A stretch of 64,000 nucleotides of DNA from Cohnella hashimotonis. GTDB lineage: Bacteria > Bacillota > Bacilli > Paenibacillales > Paenibacillaceae. The translations under genes were made by a program, and so were the position numbers. Shown here piece by piece: positions 60,699-64,000 of this stretch (its first letter is position 1; each line of letters opens with the position of its first letter). The stretch is taken from NCBI RefSeq assembly GCF_030014955.1, contig NZ_JAGRPV010000001.1, forward strand, positions 4,092,001 through 4,156,000. Direction: 5' to 3'. The notes under the pieces are model-generated. The model did not search any database. It saw only the letters and a program-made list of their open reading frames with translations, and was not told the DNA's origin.

Positions 60699-61696
60699 TC
60701 GTCCTCACCCTTCGGCTTGCCGCAGACGAATGCGATCCAGTCGTCCTGCCGCACGCGATCGACGATCTCGAAGCCGGCCGCGAGCAATCCCGCCTCGACG
60801 TCCTCTTCTTTGTTCTTGTAAATGCCGCTTGCGATATAAATGCCGCCCGGCTTTAACACGTCAAAAACATCCGCGATGAAAAGCAAAATGATCTCTGCGA
60901 GGATATTCGCGACGACCAGGTCGACGGGCGGCACGACTTTCGAAGCGGCTGCGGCGGGGTTGCCGTCCGCGGCTTCTCCGTCTCGCAGCACGCCGAGCAG
61001 GTCGCTCAGCCGCACCTCGATATCGTCCTGCAGGCCGTTCAGTTTCACGTTCTCCGTCGCGCTGGATACCGCGACCGGGTCCAGGTCGAGCGCAAGCACG
61101 CGCGAGGCGCCCAGCTTCATCGCGCCGATCGCGAGAATGCCCGAGCCGGTGCCGACGTCAATAACGGTGTCGCCCGCCTTGATTGCGCCTTCGAGCGTGC
61201 GCAGGCAGAGCGCCGTCGTCGGATGCGTCCCGGTGCCGAACGCCATGCCCGGATCCAGCTCGATAATGAGTTCGTCCTCGCGAGGCGTATAATCCTCCCA
61301 GGTCGGCTTGATCGTGAGACGCTCGGATACCGGCAGCGGCTTAAAATACTTTTTCCAGGCATGCGCCCAGTCGTCCTCGTTCACTTCGCGGGTCTGCACG
61401 GTAAAGTCGCCGGCGTCGTAGCCGAACTCCGGCAATCCGCGCAGAAGCTCGGTCAGCTCTGCGACCAACGCTTCCCCGTAGATGTCTTCCGGAAAATAGC
61501 CCGCGATTACGGCCAGGCCGGCCGGAATATCGTTCAGCGGCTTATCGTACCATTGCCCAAGCGACGTATCCCTCGGCTTGTCGGGCGACCACGATTCTTC
61601 AATAGATACGCCGCCCGCGCCCAGTTCATGCATATAGTGAGCGACCATTTCCTGCGCCTGCTCGTTTGCCACGATCGTTATTTCAAACCAACGCAA
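60695..61696 (-). CDS. prmA: Ribosomal protein L11 methyltransferase PrmA
   Basis: A 333-aa SAM-dependent methyltransferase that trimethylates lysines and the N-terminus of L11. The N-terminal L11-recognition domain begins MRWFEITIVANEQAQE, and the SAM-binding core is DTVIDVGTGSGILAIGA with LALDLDPVAV. The catalytic NPPF-like motif appears as VVANILAEIILLF. Some loop insertions (RDGEAADGNPAAAASK) extend it past the usual 312 aa. GGGGG lies upstream of the start. Confidence 0.95.
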   Translation of the reverse strand: MRWFEITIVANEQAQEMVAHYMHELGAGGVSIEESWSPDKPRDTSLGQWYDKPLNDIPAGLAVIAGYFPEDIYGEALVAELTELLRGLPEFGYDAGDFTVQTREVNEDDWAHAWKKYFKPLPVSERLTIKPTWEDYTPREDELIIELDPGMAFGTGTHPTTALCLRTLEGAIKAGDTVIDVGTGSGILAIGAMKLGASRVLALDLDPVAVSSATENVKLNGLQDDIEVRLSDLLGVLRDGEAADGNPAAAASKVVPPVDLVVANILAEIILLFIADVFDVLKPGGIYIASGIYKNKEEDVEAGLLAAGFEIVDRVRQDDWIAFVCGKPKGEDE

Positions 61697-61780
61697 TCCC
61701 GTTTCCCCCTAGACGAATCGTCGTTAGCCCCCATTATACATCCAGCTCCGAACGGGAAGCAAAAGCGGGAGCCGAGCGAC

Positions 61781-63055
61781 TTACTTGACGATTTTCACCA
61801 AACTGTAGTTTTTCTTGCCCTTGCGGATAATCACGAACCGGCCGCCGATCGCGTGGCTCGCCGACACTTCCAGCTCCAGATCGCTGACGCGGTCGCCGTT
61901 CAAGTAAATCGCGCCTTTGGTAATGTCCTCGCGCGCTTGGCGCTTGGAAGGCTCGATCTTCAGGTCCACCAGCCAATCGACGATATTTTTGGCTTCCGGC
62001 GTCGCTTCGAAGGTCGGCATCTCCTTGAAGCCCTGCTCGATCTCGTCGGCGGTCAACGCCTTGATGTCCCCGCTGAACAGCGCGTCCGTGATACGCTTGG
62101 CTTGCTCGAGAAGATCGTCTCCGTGCACGAACCGCGTCATTTCCTCGGCCAACGTTTTTTGCGCCTCGCGTTTGTGCGGCTCGGTCTGCACCTTCTCGGC
62201 CAGCTCGTCGATCCGCTCCTTGGACAAGAACGTAAAGTACTTGAGGTACTTGACCACGTCACGATCGTCGGTATTGGCCCAGAACTGGTAGAACTCGTAA
62301 GGCGTCGTCTTGTTCGGATCCAGCCATACGGCACCGCCCGCCGACTTGCCAAACTTCGTGCCGTCGGCCTTCAGCATGAGCGGAATCGTGAGTCCGAACG
62401 CCTTCGCCTCCGCACCCTCCTTTTTGCGAATCAAATCGAGGCCGCTCGTAATGTTGCCCCACTGATCGGAGCCGCCGATCTGCAGCTGAACGTCCTCTTC
62501 CTTGTACAAATGGAGGTAGTCGAGCGATTGCAGGATTTGGTAAGAAAATTCGGTAAAGGAAATGCCGCTGTCGAGCCGGCTCGCCACGACGTCCTTGGCC
62601 AGCATCGAGTTGATGCTGAAGTTTTTGCCGAAGTCGCGCAAAAATTCGATCACGTTGATCTTGTGCGTCCAATCGTAGTTGTTGACGATGCGCATCGGCG
62701 CCTGGCTCGTGTCTTCCGTCAGAAACAGCTTGGTAAGCTGTGCCGCGAGCGCCTCCACGTTGGCCTGAATCTGCTCCAGCGTCTGCAGCGAGCGCTCCGT
62801 GGTGCGTCCGCTCGGATCGCCGATCGTGCCGGTCGCGCCGCCGATAAGGATAACCGGACGATGGCCGGCGAGCTGGAACCGCTTGAGCACCATGAACGGG
62901 ATCAGATGCCCGATATGCATGCTGTCGCCGGTCGGATCCACGCCGCAGTACAGCGAGACCGCCTTTTGGTTCGTCAGTTCGCGAAGACCTTCGGCGTCGG
63001 TCTGTTGATTGATCGCGTCGCGCCATTCGAGTTCGTCGATAATGTTCATGCTCAT
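61781..63055 (-). CDS. tyrS: Tyrosyl-tRNA synthetase
   Basis: A 424-aa class I synthetase. The ATG at 63055 is chosen (MSMNIIDELEWRDAI) with GGGGAG about 10 nt upstream; the open frame runs on through the T-box leader and is not coding there. HIGH motif is MHIGHLIPF and KMSKS motif is KFGKSAGG; QIGGSDQWGNI gives the tyrosine pocket. A C-terminal S4 RNA-binding domain (SKRQAREDITKGAIYLNG) ends it. Expression is under the T-box leader. Confidence 0.98.
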   Translation of the reverse strand: MSMNIIDELEWRDAINQQTDAEGLRELTNQKAVSLYCGVDPTGDSMHIGHLIPFMVLKRFQLAGHRPVILIGGATGTIGDPSGRTTERSLQTLEQIQANVEALAAQLTKLFLTEDTSQAPMRIVNNYDWTHKINVIEFLRDFGKNFSINSMLAKDVVASRLDSGISFTEFSYQILQSLDYLHLYKEEDVQLQIGGSDQWGNITSGLDLIRKKEGAEAKAFGLTIPLMLKADGTKFGKSAGGAVWLDPNKTTPYEFYQFWANTDDRDVVKYLKYFTFLSKERIDELAEKVQTEPHKREAQKTLAEEMTRFVHGDDLLEQAKRITDALFSGDIKALTADEIEQGFKEMPTFEATPEAKNIVDWLVDLKIEPSKRQAREDITKGAIYLNGDRVSDLELEVSASHAIGGRFVIIRKGKKNYSLVKIVK

Positions 63056-63069
63056 TGGTACCCGCTCCC

Positions 63070-63347
63070 CTTGTCTGAAAATAAAAAATCGCCCCTTGTC
63101 TAAATAGACATAGGGACGATTGGACCACCGTGTTACCACCCAAATTGCACCGATGTACGCCGCAAATATGCGCGCGCCATGGATGCCGCTCTCGGCGAGA
63201 TATCGATCGCCAGGCCGCCCGGCATTACCCGGGTTACTCCAGAACGTAATTCGCTGGCCAGCGTGTGTACCGGGTCTCATCGACCCCCGGCTCTCTGAGA
63301 CAGGGACGAGGCAGCTACTGATTCCTTCAACGTAATGCATATGAGTT
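63070..63347 (-). promoter_or_regulatory. T-box riboswitch, tyrosine-type, controlling tyrS
   Basis: On the minus strand the leader has the T-box sequence TTGGGTGGTAACACGGTGG, followed by a terminator in which AATCGTCCCTATGTCTA pairs with TAGACAAGGGGCGATT and TTTTTTATTTT follows. Upstream, Stem I has the AG-bulge region (GGTCGATGAGACCCGG) and the specifier TAC in GAATTACGTTC at 63246-63248, a tyrosine codon. Uncharged tRNA-Tyr would favour antitermination. Confidence 0.95.
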
Positions 63348-63353
63348 ACAGAC

Positions 63354-63382
63354 ATTTTATTGATATTAACGGACGATGTCAA
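63354..63382 (-). promoter_or_regulatory. Promoter of the tyrS T-box leader
   Basis: On the minus strand consensus TTGACA at 63377-63382, a 17-bp spacer and TAAAAT at 63354-63359. Initiation near 63347 gives a leader of about 290 nt. Confidence 0.9.
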
Positions 63383-63391
63383 CCTCAATCG

Positions 63392-63751
63392 TTAAGCGAG
63401 TGTACCGCCCGTGTCTTGTATGACTCTGCGCGCCTGCTCGACGGATTCGCCCGGGATGTCGGCGGTCAGATGGATCGTCGCAGCCTTCGAAGCCCCCGGT
63501 CCGTACTCGGCCGCACCGGTTCCGAGCTCCTCCGCCGCCTCGAGCTCCGCGCCGCCATACAGCATCGCGCTGGCGACGCCGCTCGCGATCGCATCCTGGC
63601 GTCCCGCCTTGGAGCCAAAGTCCGCCCCCGCTGCCGCGCTCTCCATACGAAAGCGATCGCCGCGCAGCGCCGTCAGCTTGCGAACGGCGGCTTCCGCTTC
63701 CTCCTGCGAGTCGAAGCTCGCTTCAAGCGTCGTCTTGTCCACGTCGCTCAC
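63392..63751 (-). CDS. Small unrecognised protein, possible stress-protein type
   Basis: A 119-aa protein starting with GTG that overlaps the stop of the YfhD-like gene (GTGA). It has two halves of similar shape: ASFDSQEEAEAAVRKLTALRG and HLTADIPGESVEQARRVIQDTGG, each a beta-alpha-like segment, joined by a Gly/Ala-rich region (KAGRQDAIASGVASAMLYGG) that may insert in a membrane or be flexible. This arrangement resembles the YflT/heat-stress-type small proteins of Bacillales, but I am not sure. The tyrS promoter lies just beyond its 3' end. No function assigned. Confidence 0.7.
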   Translation of the reverse strand: MSDVDKTTLEASFDSQEEAEAAVRKLTALRGDRFRMESAAAGADFGSKAGRQDAIASGVASAMLYGGAELEAAEELGTGAAEYGPGASKAATIHLTADIPGESVEQARRVIQDTGGTLA

Positions 63752-63900
63752 GTCCCTTCGTATTGCTGCGCCCGGCGGTCGGCTTCCTCCGAGCGCTGCA
63801 GCGCTTCCAGATCGTCCGCGTCCGCATTGTCGGCCGCGAACTCGACGTCCTCGGCTCTCGCTACGGGTAACTGCTCGTTGCTCTTGCTTTGCTTGCCCAT
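63748..63900 (-). CDS. YfhD-like small acidic protein
   Basis: A 50-aa protein. The ATG lies 8 nt after GGGAGGAT. The sequence begins MGKQSKSNEQLPVARAEDVE and ends DDLEALQRSEEADRRAQQ, which matches YfhD proteins of Bacillus (EEFSxELADxxDLEAxxRxxxADxR). YfhD is a small protein of unknown function. Its stop overlaps the GTG of the next gene, so the two are coupled. The last 100 bp of the window (63901-64000) have no gene that I can support. Confidence 0.78.
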   Translation of the reverse strand: MGKQSKSNEQLPVARAEDVEFAADNADADDLEALQRSEEADRRAQQYEGT

Positions 63901-64000
63901 CGATATTGATCCTCCCGTAATGGCGAATAAATTGCTTGCAGTCGCCGTTTAGGATGCGCGTTCGGCGGCGGCTTATGCGCGGGAAATGAATATGCGGGCA

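Overview
The window reads as a stretch of chromosome from a GC-rich, endospore-forming member of the Bacillales, most likely Paenibacillaceae (Cohnella/Paenibacillus-like). This is an inference from three things: the Bacillus-type yqe/yqf gene order with sporulation genes yqfC and yqfD, strong GGAGG ribosome binding sites with frequent TTG/GTG starts, and GC-rich Firmicute-type proteins. I saw no tRNA genes, rRNA operon, CRISPR array or prophage. One intact insertion sequence is present.

Layout. 1-5.7 kb: two divergent TerC-family membrane proteins (the first cut by the window edge), then thiI with its cysteine desulfurase partner, a lytic transglycosylase, a DUF1540 protein and YpuI. 5.9-9.5 kb: a secreted subtilisin-like protease and a BdbD/BdbC disulfide-bond pair. 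9.5-11.3 kb: a tandem array of ~73-bp palindrome-ended repeats, split by a 1,239-bp IS4-family element with a clean 8-bp target duplication. 11.4-13.9 kb: two tandem M29 aminopeptidases. 14.1-17.3 kb: znuCBA zinc importer and zur, with two Zur-box-like palindromes in front of znuC. 17.35-17.8 kb: RNase P RNA with its own promoter.

17.8-44.0 kb is a long, almost purely minus-strand run that reproduces the Bacillus subtilis order rpsU-yqeY-yqeZ-floA-(yqfB position)-yqfC-yqfD-phoH-pgpH-ybeY-dgkA-cdd-era-yqzL-recO-glyQS-ppsR-yqxD-dnaG-sigA-trmK-yqfO. Several neighbours overlap by 4 nt (ATGA/GTGA). Insertions relative to that order are a UbiA-type prenyltransferase plus an unrecognised gene between recO and glyQ, a TIM-barrel isomerase-like gene between yqfC and the floA cluster, and an extra membrane protein between sigA and trmK. 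glyQS is preceded by a T-box leader with terminator and a strong promoter.

44.1-64 kb: hinT, two small unrecognised genes, addB-addA, an RlmI-like rRNA methyltransferase, a Na/Pi-type transporter on the plus strand, a NUDIX-DeoC fusion gene, mtaB, rsmE, an M50 metalloprotease, prmA, and tyrS behind a second T-box. At the end are two short stress-type genes, the second YfhD-like.

Most of the window is conserved housekeeping: translation and tRNA modification, replication and repair, membrane domains, zinc homeostasis and sporulation. I do not see a convincing undescribed multi-gene system. The most unusual items are the NUDIX-DeoC fusion, the palindrome-ended tandem repeat interrupted by an IS, the class-A-looking RNase P RNA, and lineage-specific proteins of unknown function beside floA, sigA and hinT.
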